Shown here in pieces: positions 1 to 8,039 of a DNA stretch of 64,000 nucleotides; positions within the stretch are counted from its first letter, which is position 1; each line of letters begins with the position of its first letter. A program made the translations under genes and the position numbers. Origin of the DNA: Streptomyces sp. NBC_01294 (lineage in GTDB: Bacteria > Actinomycetota > Actinomycetes > Streptomycetales > Streptomycetaceae); NCBI RefSeq assembly GCF_035917235.1, contig NZ_CP108423.1, forward strand, positions 5,113,501 through 5,177,500, in the 5' to 3' direction. A model generated the notes under the pieces. The model searched no databases, was not told the DNA's origin, and saw only the letters and a program-made list of their open reading frames with translations.

Positions 1-606
1 GAGCTGGAGGCCGAGTCGGTTGAGGGTCCGGTGCAGGTAGCGATCGGTTTGGCCGCCTCCGCCGTTCCGGGGGAAGTTCTTGACCCCGTCCCAACGGATG
101 ACCGTGCCCTGCCAGGTGATCGGACGCTGGGCGTAGCGGTCGATCAGTGTCTGAGCGTAGTCGGGGGCAACGATGTCGCACTGGTATCCGTTCACCGCCC
201 GCTCCATCAGCCAACGGCGGCCCACGGCCCTCGTCCTGCGCGTCTTGCTCACGACCGTCACCGAGGACGCGTGACTCAGCGATGCGGACTTCAACCCGGT
301 GCCGAACATTCCCAGAGCCTCGGAGGCGTAGTCGCGGCGGCCTCCGACGGTCATGGCGACATCGAGTTCCTCCTCGGTCATTCCCTTCCCGTCGTCGATG
401 ACGAGGAGGCTGACGAGCCGGTCCTCGTCGCGCAGGAAGTGGATCACCACGTCCCGGGCCCCGGCGTCGATGGAGTTGTCGACGAGGTCGGCGATGGCCA
501 CCTCGAACCCGTATCCCTGGCTGCTGAGGGCCTCCATGTACCGGGCGTCAGGAGGGAGGTGCTTGCTGCCCGTAGTGGGAACTTCGAACTGCCAGTCGTC
601 GCGCAT
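1..606 (-). CDS. GHKL-type ATPase, N-terminal 202 residues (runs off the window)
   Basis: Reverse-strand frame open from the ATG at 606 to the window edge, so the C-terminus is missing. It shows the three Bergerat-fold motifs in order: N-box DLVDNSIDA (residues 40-48), G1 box DDGKGM (71-76) and G2 box GMFGTGLKSAS (99-109). These bind ATP-Mg in Hsp90, MutL, histidine kinases and MORC-like ATPases. The opening GSKHLPPDARYMEAL and the absence of a phospho-acceptor region before the ATPase fold argue against a sensor kinase. The closest look is the MutL/MORC-like HATPase_c_3 group, whose members are often found in DNA-modification or defence loci. That role is inference, because the partners would lie left of the window. 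The Shine-Dalgarno (AGGCAGG) is weak but close to the ATG. Confidence 0.8.
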   Translation of the reverse strand, partial: MRDDWQFEVPTTGSKHLPPDARYMEALSSQGYGFEVAIADLVDNSIDAGARDVVIHFLRDEDRLVSLLVIDDGKGMTEEELDVAMTVGGRRDYASEALGMFGTGLKSASLSHASSVTVVSKTRRTRAVGRRWLMERAVNGYQCDIVAPDYAQTLIDRYAQRPITWQGTVIRWDGVKNFPRNGGGGQTDRYLHRTLNRLGLQL

Positions 607-706
607 GGCCTGCCTAGGGGGATCGTTGAATCGAGGACGAGCCTAGTCCGCGTGTGTCCCCTGTGGCAGGTCTGGGTGAGTAAGGTCGGGAGCGTCGACC
701 ACGGAA

Positions 707-1711
707 TCAGGGGCCGGTGGCTCCGTGGCACTCCGAGTACGGCTTGCCCGAGGTGCACCAGCAGGTTGTGGTGGGGGTGGGGGGCCAGGGGGTGGCTTTG
801 CCGCGGGCTGCCAGGGTCGTGGCGTATTCGGCCAGGAGGCTGGGGGAGGCCGGGGAGGTCTTTTCGGAGGCTGCGAAGGCCTCGTACGACGGGACGCTCG
901 CCGTGACGATGCCGAGGTTCGTGGTGCCCGAGGCGGCGAGGGCGCGCAGGGAGGTTTCGATCTGCCTCAGGTGGGCCTCGTGCGACGGGTACTCCGAGGC
1001 CAGGGTCGGGTACGACGTCAGGAGTTCCGCCAGCTCGCGCGCCGGCCAGTGGAGGATCGCCACCGGGAAGGGGCGGGACAGGGCCGCGCGGCGGTCGCCC
1101 AGTTCGGCGCGCAGGCGGGCGATCTCGGCGCGCAGTTCGGCCGGGTCGTCGGAGCCCAGGGCCCAGATGCGCTTCGGGTCGTGGAGCTCGTCCAGGGGGA
1201 TCGGGCCGATGTGGCGCGTGTCCGCGACCATGTCCCAGTCGTCGTGCGGGCGCCCCAGGAGGCGGCGTACGCGGTGGCGGCCCGTCAGGAGGGCGGTGGT
1301 GGCCGGGGTGAGCGGGTCGTCCTCCGCGATGAGGAGGGTCGCCGCCTCCGTGAAGCAGTCGTGCGAGGCCTCCAACTCGTCGTGGGCCTCCAGGGCTTCC
1401 GCGATGACCTCCCACGGCGCCGGGTCCTTCGGGGAGGCGGCGCGGATGCCCGAGATGAGGGCGCGCGCCTCCGCCTCGTGGCCGTACTCCCAGAGGTTCG
1501 CCGCCTGCAGGGCCTTGATCAGCTGGGGGTCGGACGGCGAGGCGGAGAGGAGCTGGTCGTACAGGGCGCTCGCCCGGTCGCGTGCGTCGGCCAGTTCGAG
1601 GTGGGCCGCGGCCTGGAGGAGCAAGGGCTCCTGGTCCTCGGGGTAGCGGGTCGCCGTGCGGATGAGGCGCTCGGCTTCGGCGATGTGCTCGGCAGGCGTG
1701 TCGGGGCGCAT
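707..1711 (-). CDS. TPR-like protein with C-terminal SEC-C zinc motif
   Basis: 334 residues. The N-terminal half is Ala/Leu-rich helical sequence with TPR-like pairs (about residues 5-170: EAERLIRTATRYPEDQEPLL, ASALYDQLLSASPSD). The extreme C-terminus reads CWCTSGKPYSECHG, the C-x-C-x(8)-C-H pattern of the SEC-C zinc-binding motif first seen in SecA. Such proteins are common in Streptomyces and unassigned; the motif suggests a small metal-stabilised docking tail. The gene is divergent from the sortase gene, 47 bp away, and lies about 100 bp upstream of the GHKL gene on the same strand. Starts at ATG 1711. Function unknown. Confidence 0.8.
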   Translation of the reverse strand: MRPDTPAEHIAEAERLIRTATRYPEDQEPLLLQAAAHLELADARDRASALYDQLLSASPSDPQLIKALQAANLWEYGHEAEARALISGIRAASPKDPAPWEVIAEALEAHDELEASHDCFTEAATLLIAEDDPLTPATTALLTGRHRVRRLLGRPHDDWDMVADTRHIGPIPLDELHDPKRIWALGSDDPAELRAEIARLRAELGDRRAALSRPFPVAILHWPARELAELLTSYPTLASEYPSHEAHLRQIETSLRALAASGTTNLGIVTASVPSYEAFAASEKTSPASPSLLAEYATTLAARGKATPWPPTPTTTCWCTSGKPYSECHGATGP

Positions 1712-1758
1712 GGTTCACACCGTACTGCGGCTGGTCAGTTGAAGGGGGAGGACTTAAG

Positions 1759-2577
1759 GTGCCGCCCGTGCGAGATCGCGTACCCGTGGTGGTGCAGGGG
1801 AGCGGCCGGCGGGCGCGCCGGGCCGGTCTCGTGGGGGTGCTGTGGGCGGCCGCCGAGCTGACCGTCACGGTGGGTGTGGTGGTGTTGTTGCTGGTGGTGC
1901 ACCAGGTGTGGTGGACCAATCGGCAGGCCGCGGCCGCCGCGCAGGAGCAGGTCCAGGCCCTGGAGCGGGCCTGGGACGGTGGGAATACTTCCGGGCCCGT
2001 TGCGCCCGCGCCCTCCGGCTCCGGGGCCTCCGTCGAGCCGGGCGATCCGGCGGTGTCCGGGGCTCCGTCGGAGGGGACCCCTGGGCCGCCCGCGGCCTCC
2101 CGGTCGCCACGGCCCGCGGCCAAGCCGCCGGCCCGGGACCAGGCGTACGCCGTGCTGCGCATCCCGCGTCTCGGTCTCGTCGTGCCCGTCGCGCAGGGGA
2201 TCGACAAGCGGGCCGTGCTGGACAAGGGGTACGCCGGGCAGTATCCCGGGACCGCGCAGCCCGGGGCGCAGGGGAACTTCGCGCTGGCCGGGCACCGCAA
2301 CACCCACGGCGAGCCGTTCCGGTACATCAACCGGCTGCGGGCGGGGGACGAGCTCGTCGTCGACGTGCGGGGGCGGCGGTACACGTACGTGGTGGGGAAG
2401 ATCCTGGGCGAGACGACCGAGCGGGACACCGGGGTGATCGCGCCCGTGCCGCGGAGCCTGGTGAAACCGGACGCCGGCTACAGCGAGCCCGGCGCGTACA
2501 TCACGCTCACCACCTGCACGCCCGAGTACAGCTCCAAGTACCGGCTGGTGGTGTGGGGGACCCTCACGTCGTCCTGA
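1759..2577 (+). CDS. Class E sortase
   Basis: 272 residues. Sortases cleave a C-terminal sorting signal on secreted proteins and attach the product to peptidoglycan. A short basic N-terminus is followed by one membrane anchor (residues about 31-49), then a Pro/Ala/Gly-rich stalk (70-125) and the extracellular sortase domain. Catalytic residues are visible: His in LAGHRNTHGEPF (about 179), Cys in TLTTC (253) and Arg in SSKYRLVVWG (262). The TLTTC box and overall layout fit class E, the actinobacterial housekeeping type that uses LAXTG signals. A candidate LAHTG substrate is encoded at 8040-8789. GTG start at 1759 follows a strong GGGGGAGGA. Downstream lie tandem repeats and the DUF6412 gene. 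Confidence 0.9.
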   Translation: MPPVRDRVPVVVQGSGRRARRAGLVGVLWAAAELTVTVGVVVLLLVVHQVWWTNRQAAAAAQEQVQALERAWDGGNTSGPVAPAPSGSGASVEPGDPAVSGAPSEGTPGPPAASRSPRPAAKPPARDQAYAVLRIPRLGLVVPVAQGIDKRAVLDKGYAGQYPGTAQPGAQGNFALAGHRNTHGEPFRYINRLRAGDELVVDVRGRRYTYVVGKILGETTERDTGVIAPVPRSLVKPDAGYSEPGAYITLTTCTPEYSSKYRLVVWGTLTSS

Positions 2578-2636
2578 GCCCGCCCGACCCGGCCGATTGT
2601 CAGCGTGCCCGGTTAGTATCGGTGTCACATCTCGTA

Positions 2637-2690
2637 CGGGTGTACGCGTATCCGGGTGTATGGGCGTACGGGTGTATGGGCGTACGGGTA
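2637..2690. repeat. 16-bp tandem repeat in the leader of the DUF6412 gene
   Basis: Two exact adjacent copies of CGGGTGTATGGGCGTA (2653-2668 and 2669-2684), flanked by degenerate partial copies on both sides, between the sortase stop and the DUF6412 start. No role can be read from sequence. Confidence 0.75.
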
Positions 2691-2724
2691 TTTCGTGTGC
2701 GGGAGTGGAGAGGGGGAGGTCTGC

Positions 2725-3048
2725 ATGGCGCGGCAACGACGCGGCGGGCTGTCCTCGCTGTTCTCGCGGACGCTGCTTTCGCTGGTGCTGCTCGGGGGAG
2801 TCCTCGGGCTGTTCGCCGGGGAGGCCGGGCTGGGCGCCGTGGTGGTCGCCCTCGCCGCGACCGTCGCCGTCGGTACCGAGGCCCTGGCCGCCGCCGCTCG
2901 GCTCGTGCGGCCCGTGCCACCCCATCGAATACGCACCGCGATCCGTGATCGCGAGCAGCGCACGGCGTTCCTGCCGCAGCGCGATCCCGATGCCTCGGGC
3001 CGGTCGCGGCCCAGGGCGCCCGGCCGTCTCGTCCCGACGGCCGCGTAG
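2725..3048 (+). CDS. Small membrane protein, DUF6412-like
   Basis: 107 residues. After a basic start (MARQRRGG) come two hydrophobic segments (about 15-32 and 36-58), then a basic hydrophilic tail rich in Arg and Pro. This looks like the actinobacterial DUF6412 family, usually next to a YidC-like gene, as here (126 bp downstream). ATG 2725 was chosen for its GGGGGAGG Shine-Dalgarno 5 bp upstream; an in-frame ATG at 2656 lies in the tandem repeat and has no such site. It may assist the neighbouring insertase, but this rests only on gene order. Confidence 0.7.
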   Translation: MARQRRGGLSSLFSRTLLSLVLLGGVLGLFAGEAGLGAVVVALAATVAVGTEALAAAARLVRPVPPHRIRTAIRDREQRTAFLPQRDPDASGRSRPRAPGRLVPTAA

Positions 3049-3173
3049 GGGCGCGCAGTAGTACTGCTCGACTTGTCGCCTTCTGCTGACTGATCACTGT
3101 TGTCGCCCCTCGCGGGTCGTCACGCCGAAATGCAGTTCTTTCGACGTTCGACGAGACCCTTCGGAGGGCCCAC

Positions 3174-4016
3174 GTGTCCGTTTTCCCCCATCTTGTTGCT
3201 GAGCTGGGCCGGCTTCTCGAACCGGTGCTGGCCGAGTCCGCGACCGCTGCCGCGATCGTGCTGTTCACCGTCCTCGTACGGCTCGCCCTGTACCCGCTGA
3301 GCCGGGCCGCCTTCCGCGGGGCGACCCCGGTGGCGGGGATGCTGCCGCTCCTGCTGCAGCTGCCGGTGTTCTTCCTGATGTACCGGGCCTTCACCTCGGG
3401 GGGCGAGCTCCTCGGGCACCGGTTGTTCGCCGCGCCGCTGGGGGCGCGGTGGAGCGACGCGCTGGGCGACGGCGGTCTGTTCGGGGCGCAGGGGCTGGTG
3501 TTCCTCGGGCTGTTCGGAGCGATCGCGGCGGTGGCCACGTGGAGTGCGGTGCGGGGGCGCAGGGCGGCCGCCGTGGCTGCTGCTGCCGCCGCCTCCGCCC
3601 AGGCCGGGCCGGTCGGCCGCGCCGGCGCCAAGGCCAAGGCCGGGACGAAGGGCGGGACGAACGCCGGGGCGAAGGGCGCGGCCAAGGGCGGGGCGAAGGG
3701 CGGGGCGAAGGCCGGGACCAAGCCTGGGGCCAAGTCGAGTGTCAAGGCCGGGGCCGGGGCCGGGGCCGGGGGCGTGGTCGAGTTGAGCGCCGAGCAGCAG
3801 GAGGTCATGCGGAAGCTGGGCGGCGTACTGCCCCTGCTGTCGTTCGCGACGCTGATCACGGCTGCCGTCCTGCCGCTGGCCGCCGGGCTCTACATGCTGA
3901 CCACCACCGCGTGGTCGGTCGTGGAGCGGATCTGGCTCCAGCACCGCAAGGAACGGGCGGAGGAGAAGGAGCGCGCGGAGCGGGAGGTCGACGGAGGCGT
4001 GCGTTCCAGTCTGTGA
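3174..4016 (+). CDS. YidC/Oxa1-family membrane insertase-like protein
   Basis: 280 residues. YidC/Oxa1 proteins insert and fold inner-membrane proteins. Family hallmarks: a first transmembrane segment with a conserved Arg (VLFTVLVRLALYPLSRAAF, about 29-47), then MLPLLLQLPVFFLMYRAF (about 58-75), a middle hydrophobic segment, and a C-terminal one (LPLLSFATLITAAVLPLAAGL, about 223-243) before a basic Lys/Glu/Arg tail. The cytosolic stretch at about 145-200 is replaced by an Ala-Gly-Lys low-complexity run (AKGGAKGGAKAGTKPGAK) encoded by near-identical 9- to 12-bp units. It is shorter than the housekeeping YidC, so it is probably an accessory paralogue. GTG 3174 has GGAGGG upstream. Confidence 0.82.
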   Translation: MSVFPHLVAELGRLLEPVLAESATAAAIVLFTVLVRLALYPLSRAAFRGATPVAGMLPLLLQLPVFFLMYRAFTSGGELLGHRLFAAPLGARWSDALGDGGLFGAQGLVFLGLFGAIAAVATWSAVRGRRAAAVAAAAAASAQAGPVGRAGAKAKAGTKGGTNAGAKGAAKGGAKGGAKAGTKPGAKSSVKAGAGAGAGGVVELSAEQQEVMRKLGGVLPLLSFATLITAAVLPLAAGLYMLTTTAWSVVERIWLQHRKERAEEKERAEREVDGGVRSSL

Positions 4017-4138
4017 ACAGGGTCTTGCGGATTGGGCGGACTTCTTGGAGGATCAACCAATCCTCCGATGGCCGCAACCCATCGGCCGGCCCGCGGCACG
4101 CCCATGGGCCGACCACCCACGACCACGGGAGAATGCCC

Positions 4139-4996
4139 ATGAAGCTGCTGCGTGTCGGACCCGTCGGGTCGGAGCGCCCCGCGCTGCTCGACCAGGACGG
4201 GACCCTGCGTGACCTGTCCGGCGTGATCACGGATGTGGACGGCAGCCTGCTCGCCGACGACGCTGTGCTGTCCCGGGTACGGGACGCGGCCGCGTCCGGC
4301 GAGCTTCCGGTCCTGGGCGCCGAAGGGCTGCGGATCGGTGCGCCGGTCGGTCGCATCGGCAAGGTCGTGGGCATCGGGCTGAACTACTTCGGGCACGCGG
4401 CGGAGATCGGCGCGGAGCCGCCGGCCGAGCCGATCCTGTTCCTCAAGGCCGCGGACACCGTGGGCGGCCCCGACGACATCGTGCTGATCCCGCGCGGCAG
4501 CGTGAAGACCGACTGGGAGGCCGAGCTCGGCGTCGTCATCGGCGCCACCGCCCGCTACCTGGACTCCGCCGAGGAGGGCCTCGCGCACGTCGGCGGCTAC
4601 GTACTGGTCAACGACGTCTCGGAGCGCGAGTTCCAGATCGAGCGCGGCGGCACCTGGGACAAGGGCAAGAACTGCGAGACCTTCACCCCGCTCGGCCCCT
4701 GGCTGGTCACCGCCGACGAGGTCCCGGACCCGCAGGTCCTGGACGTGAAGCTGTGGGTCAACGGCGAGCTCAAGCAGGACGGGAACACCTCGGACCAGAT
4801 CTTCCCGGTCGGCGAGGTCGTCCGGTACCTGAGCCGTTTCATGACCCTGTACCCGGGCGACGTCATCGTCACCGGTACGCCGGCCGGAGTGGCCATGGGC
4901 CAGCCGGAGCCGAAGCCGTACCTGCGGGCCGGTGACGTCGTGGAGCTGGAGATCGAGGGCCTGGGCCGTCAGCGCCAGGAGTTCAAGAGCGCGTAA
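4139..4996 (+). CDS. Fumarylacetoacetate hydrolase-family protein
   Basis: 285 residues, normal for the single-domain FAH family (2-hydroxyhepta-2,4-diene-1,7-dioate isomerase, acylpyruvase or oxaloacetate decarboxylase types). N-terminal cap (1-70), then the FAH fold with GKVVGIGLNYFGHAAE and the metal ligands expected in EAELGVVIG and VNDVSERE. GDVIVTGTPAGVAMG is the classic C-terminal signature. It acts on C-C bonds of small dicarboxylate or acylpyruvate metabolites; the exact substrate cannot be told. ATG 4139 is preferred over in-frame ATG 4133 because GGGAGAA lies at better spacing. A strong hairpin terminator follows. Confidence 0.88.
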   Translation: MKLLRVGPVGSERPALLDQDGTLRDLSGVITDVDGSLLADDAVLSRVRDAAASGELPVLGAEGLRIGAPVGRIGKVVGIGLNYFGHAAEIGAEPPAEPILFLKAADTVGGPDDIVLIPRGSVKTDWEAELGVVIGATARYLDSAEEGLAHVGGYVLVNDVSEREFQIERGGTWDKGKNCETFTPLGPWLVTADEVPDPQVLDVKLWVNGELKQDGNTSDQIFPVGEVVRYLSRFMTLYPGDVIVTGTPAGVAMGQPEPKPYLRAGDVVELEIEGLGRQRQEFKSA

Positions 4997-5015
4997 CGGG
5001 GACGGATGCGGATAC

Positions 5016-5054
5016 GGAAGGGGCGGGGCTGCCACCGGCAGCCCCGCCCCTTCC
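5016..5054 (+). terminator. Terminator after the FAH-family gene
   Basis: Perfect 18-bp stem GGAAGGGGCGGGGCTGCC with a 3-base loop (ACC). No long T-run, as usual in Streptomyces. It lies just after the FAH stop and before the end of the convergent oxidoreductase gene, so it may serve both strands. Confidence 0.9.
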
Positions 5055-5179
5055 ACCTGCGCGTGGTGTGCTCAGCCTTCAGCCCTCAGCCCTCTCAGCC
5101 CTCAGCCGACGGTTTCTCGTTGCCGGACTTGTCGTTCCCGGACTTATGGAACGATCACCGGCCTCGAATGCCCCGATTT

Positions 5180-6319
5180 TCAGGCCGAATCGGACACTGT
5201 GGCGGGAATCTCCACCACCACGCCCTCCTGGGACGACTTGCGGGCCGCCTCCAGTACGTCGAGGCAGTGCGCGGCCTCGTGTGCCGTGACCGGGTTGGGC
5301 CCGCCCTCGCGGAGGGCGGCGGCCACCATGGCGTAGTACGCCGGGTAGTCGCCCTGCTCGGTCGGCACCGGCGTTCCGCCGCCGGTCAGCGGGGACTCGC
5401 CCGAGCCCACCCGCCCCCACAGATGCGGGGGCTCCTCGCCCCAGGGCAGGTCCCCGTCCGGCCGCAGCCCCTCCTTGAGGGCGCCCTCCTGCGGGTCGAG
5501 GCCGTACTTGACGTAGCCGGCCCGCGATCCCAGGACGCGCAGCCGCGGTCCCAGCTGGGCGGTGGTCGCGCTGACGTAGAGGTGGGAGCGGATCCCGTTC
5601 GCGTGCGTGATGGCGAGGAAGGTGTCGTCGTCGGTCTCGGCGCCCGGGCGGCGGGCGTCGGTCTCCGCGTAGACCCGTACGGCCGGTCCGAACAGCACCA
5701 GGGCCTGGTCCACGACGTGGCTGCCGAGGTCGTACAGCAGACCGCCGACCTCCTCCGGGGCGCCCGACTCGCGCCAGCCGCCCTTCAGCTGCGGGCGCCA
5801 GCGCTCGAAGCGGGACTCGAAGCGCTGGATCTCGCCGAGGTCGTCTTCGGCGATGAGGCGGCGCAGGGTGAGGAAGTCGTTGTCCCAGCGGCGGTTCTGG
5901 AAGACGGAGAGGAACGTTCCGCTGCGGTCCGCGAGGGCGGCGAGCGCGCGGGCCTCGGCGGCGGTGGCGGCGATCGGCTTGTCCACGACCACGGGGATGC
6001 CGGCTTCGAGGGCGGTGGTCGCGAGCGGGACGTGCGTCTTGTTGGGGGAGGCGATCACGATCAGGTCGAGGTCCCGGTCCCACAGCTCGTCGGCGGTGGC
6101 GGCGATGTGGACGTCGGGGAACTCCGTGCGGGCCTGGGCCTGCCGGGTCGGGGCGGAGGTCACGACCGTGTCGAGGACGAGTCCGTCCGTGGCGGCCACG
6201 AGGGGGGCGTGGAAAATGGAACCGGCGAGTCCGTAGCCGATGAGGCCGACGCGGAGGGGTGCCGTGGGTGCCGTGGGTGCGGTGGGGGCGGTGCAGGCGG
6301 AGGGGGCGGAGGTGCTCAT
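5180..6319 (-). CDS. Gfo/Idh/MocA-family oxidoreductase
   Basis: 379 residues. An NAD(P)-binding Rossmann fold begins at LRVGLIGYGLAGSIFHAP (GxGxxG-like), preceded by a repetitive N-terminus of Thr-Ala-Pro units (TAPTAPTAPTAP). The family signature DKPIAATAAEA contains the catalytic-loop Lys of this family, and the C-terminal half is the dimerisation/substrate sheet. Members oxidise or reduce sugars, inositols or related polyols; the substrate is not determinable here. It is divergent from the ROK regulator at 6375, and a near-perfect palindrome sits between them, so ROK control by a sugar ligand is likely. ATG 6319 follows the usual domain boundary. Confidence 0.87.
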   Translation of the reverse strand: MSTSAPSACTAPTAPTAPTAPLRVGLIGYGLAGSIFHAPLVAATDGLVLDTVVTSAPTRQAQARTEFPDVHIAATADELWDRDLDLIVIASPNKTHVPLATTALEAGIPVVVDKPIAATAAEARALAALADRSGTFLSVFQNRRWDNDFLTLRRLIAEDDLGEIQRFESRFERWRPQLKGGWRESGAPEEVGGLLYDLGSHVVDQALVLFGPAVRVYAETDARRPGAETDDDTFLAITHANGIRSHLYVSATTAQLGPRLRVLGSRAGYVKYGLDPQEGALKEGLRPDGDLPWGEEPPHLWGRVGSGESPLTGGGTPVPTEQGDYPAYYAMVAAALREGGPNPVTAHEAAHCLDVLEAARKSSQEGVVVEIPATVSDSA

Positions 6320-6325
6320 GGGACC

Positions 6326-6350
6326 ACTTTGGCAACAGTGTTGCCGAAGT
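6326..6350. promoter_or_regulatory. Palindromic operator candidate between Gfo/Idh gene and ROK regulator
   Basis: Core GGCAACAGTGTTGCC (6331-6345) is a perfect 15-base palindrome centred on 6338. The flanks ACTT and AAGT extend the symmetry to 25 bases with one mismatched pair. It sits between the divergent starts at 6319 and 6375, where a repressor would block both promoters. ROK repressors bind palindromes of this size. Confidence 0.75.
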
Positions 6351-6374
6351 GCAAGGAAGGTGGACAATGGGCGG

Positions 6375-7556
6375 GTGAACAGGGGTAGCGGGGAGAGTCG
6401 TGGCGGGGCGAACCTGCCGGCGTTGCGCGGGTACAACGAGGCGCTGTTGCTCGACCTGCTGCGCGGCGCCGGACCGGTGGGCCTGGGGCGCACCGAACTC
6501 GCGGCGCGTACGGGGCTCACCCCGCAGGCCGTCAGCAAGATCACGGCACGGCTCGGCGCGGACGGGCTGGTCGCGGAGGCCGGCCGCGCGGCGTCCACGG
6601 GCGGCAAGCCGCGCACCCTGCTCCGGCTGATGCCGGACGTCCGTCACGCGGTCGGAGTGCACCTGGACCGCGACGGGCTCCGGGCGGTACGGGTGGACCT
6701 GGCGGGCCGCGTCGTCGCCGAGAGCAGTGGCCCGCTGGACTTCGGGGCCGGGCCGGAGGCGGCGGTGGAGGTGGTCGTACGGGCGGTCGCGCGGGTCGGA
6801 GACCCGGGCCGGACGCCGCTCCTGGGCGTCGGGGTGGTCGCACCGGGGCCGCTCGACCACCGGGCCGGGGTGATGGGGCGGGTGACGGGGTTCCCGAGCT
6901 GGAAGGGCTTTCCGCTGCGGGGGGTGCTGGAGGGGCGGCTGGGCCTGCCAGTGCTGCTGGACAAGGACACGAACGCCGGTGCGGCCGCGGCCGCCGGGGC
7001 GTGGCTCCGGGCCGCATGGCCGGATGCGGATGCGGATGCGGATGCGGATGCGGATGTCGGGCGTGACGCGGATGCCGGGCCGGATGCGGATGCGGATGTC
7101 GGCGGGCCCCACACCTGCGTGTACCTGCACGTCGGGACCGGGCTCGGCGCGGGGTTGTGGCTCGCCGGTGGGGTCTACCGGGGTGCCCGCTCGGCGGCCG
7201 GGGAGTTCGGCCACCAGGTGCTCCTGCTGGACGGCCCGCCGTGCCGGTGCGGGGCGCGGGGCTGTGTGGAGGTGCTGTGCCTGGCGGCGGTGGCTCGAGG
7301 TGATCTTCCCGAGGCGGCGCGGATCCTGGGGGAGGGTGCGGCCAACCTGGTCGCGCTGCTGGACGTGGACCGTGTGCTGCTCGGCGGGCGGGTGGTGGCG
7401 GCGGCGCCGGAGGTCTTCGTGGCCGGGGTTCGGGCCGTTCTCGCGACCCGTGCGCTGGACCCGGCGCGGCCTGTGGTCGGGCTGGCGGGGGCCGGTGTGG
7501 CGGAGGGGGCGGCGGAGCTGGTGCTGGCGTCTTTGTTCGGGCGTGCGGGTGGATGA
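6375..7556 (+). CDS. ROK-family transcriptional regulator
   Basis: 393 residues. N-terminal winged helix (LRGYNEALLLDLLRGAGPVGLGRTELA, recognition region LTPQAVSKITARL, about 10-60) followed by the ROK sugar-kinase-like domain. The zinc signature GHQVLLLDGPPCRCGARGCVE is present with its CxCGxxxC cysteines. ROK regulators sense sugars or sugar phosphates and repress metabolic genes; the divergent Gfo/Idh dehydrogenase and shared palindrome suggest that target. An oddity is an in-frame Asp-Ala run (about residues 216-240) encoded by GGATGC hexamers, in a region where relatives have a short loop. GTG 6375 is the only start giving a normal N-terminus. Confidence 0.9.
   Translation: MNRGSGESRGGANLPALRGYNEALLLDLLRGAGPVGLGRTELAARTGLTPQAVSKITARLGADGLVAEAGRAASTGGKPRTLLRLMPDVRHAVGVHLDRDGLRAVRVDLAGRVVAESSGPLDFGAGPEAAVEVVVRAVARVGDPGRTPLLGVGVVAPGPLDHRAGVMGRVTGFPSWKGFPLRGVLEGRLGLPVLLDKDTNAGAAAAAGAWLRAAWPDADADADADADVGRDADAGPDADADVGGPHTCVYLHVGTGLGAGLWLAGGVYRGARSAAGEFGHQVLLLDGPPCRCGARGCVEVLCLAAVARGDLPEAARILGEGAANLVALLDVDRVLLGGRVVAAAPEVFVAGVRAVLATRALDPARPVVGLAGAGVAEGAAELVLASLFGRAGG
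7021..7099 (+). repeat. GGATGC hexanucleotide repeat inside the ROK gene
   Basis: Two runs of perfect GGATGC units (five or more, then three), separated by an interrupted stretch, all in one reading frame and coding Asp-Ala. Copy-number change would alter the loop by two residues per unit without a frameshift. Confidence 0.85.
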
Positions 7557-7589
7557 TGCCGGGCGTGAGGGTGCGGCGCCGTTGCCGGG

Positions 7590-7787
7590 AGCTCCGCCCC
7601 CGGGCCCCGCGCCTCAAACGCCGGCGGGGCTGAAAGATCGGGGCTCCGCCCCGGACCCCGCGCCTCAAACGCCGGCGGGGCTGAAAGATCGGGGCTCCGC
7701 CCCGGACCCCGCGCCTCAAACGCCGGCGGGGCTGAAAGATCGGGGCTCCGCCCCGGACCCCGCGCCTCAAACGCCGGCGAGGCTGGA
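7590..7787. repeat. Streptomycete intergenic repeat, four tandem copies (51-bp period)
   Basis: Four copies of the core CTCAAACGCCGGCGGGGCT, the last slightly diverged. The repeat unit is 51 bp and includes the self-complementary GGGGCTCCGCCCC. The 483-base stretch 7557-8039 holds this array, then G-rich degenerate sequence, and no credible gene. The same element recurs at 12909, 27541, 42151, 48991 and 49441. Confidence 0.9.
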
Positions 7788-8039
7788 GTGTGTGCGGCGG
7801 GGGCTGGAGGGTGTGCGGCGGGGCTGGAATGGGCCCGGCGGGTGGAGTGAGTGTGGTGGGTGGGTGTGCACGGGCATGAGTGACGGGCTTGACCCCTACA
7901 CCGATCAGGCGTAAACCGGAACAACTCAGGCGTGGTGTGCGGTGAGAGGGTGCGGGTGCGTGGCAGGGTGCGGGCAGGGCCGGGGTGATTGTCACCTGGT
8001 CCGATCATCGTCCCGTCCGGCGAGCAGCGAAGGTCTTCC

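Noticed and set aside
444..2429. 661-codon frame on minus
   Set aside because: It crosses the divergent promoter and runs antisense to the sortase gene; its composition is Arg/Pro-rich, as typical of shadow frames in high-GC DNA.
7590..7787. Tandem 51-bp units as a CRISPR array
   Set aside because: The units are contiguous with no unique spacers, the same element recurs dispersed in the window, and no cas genes are near.
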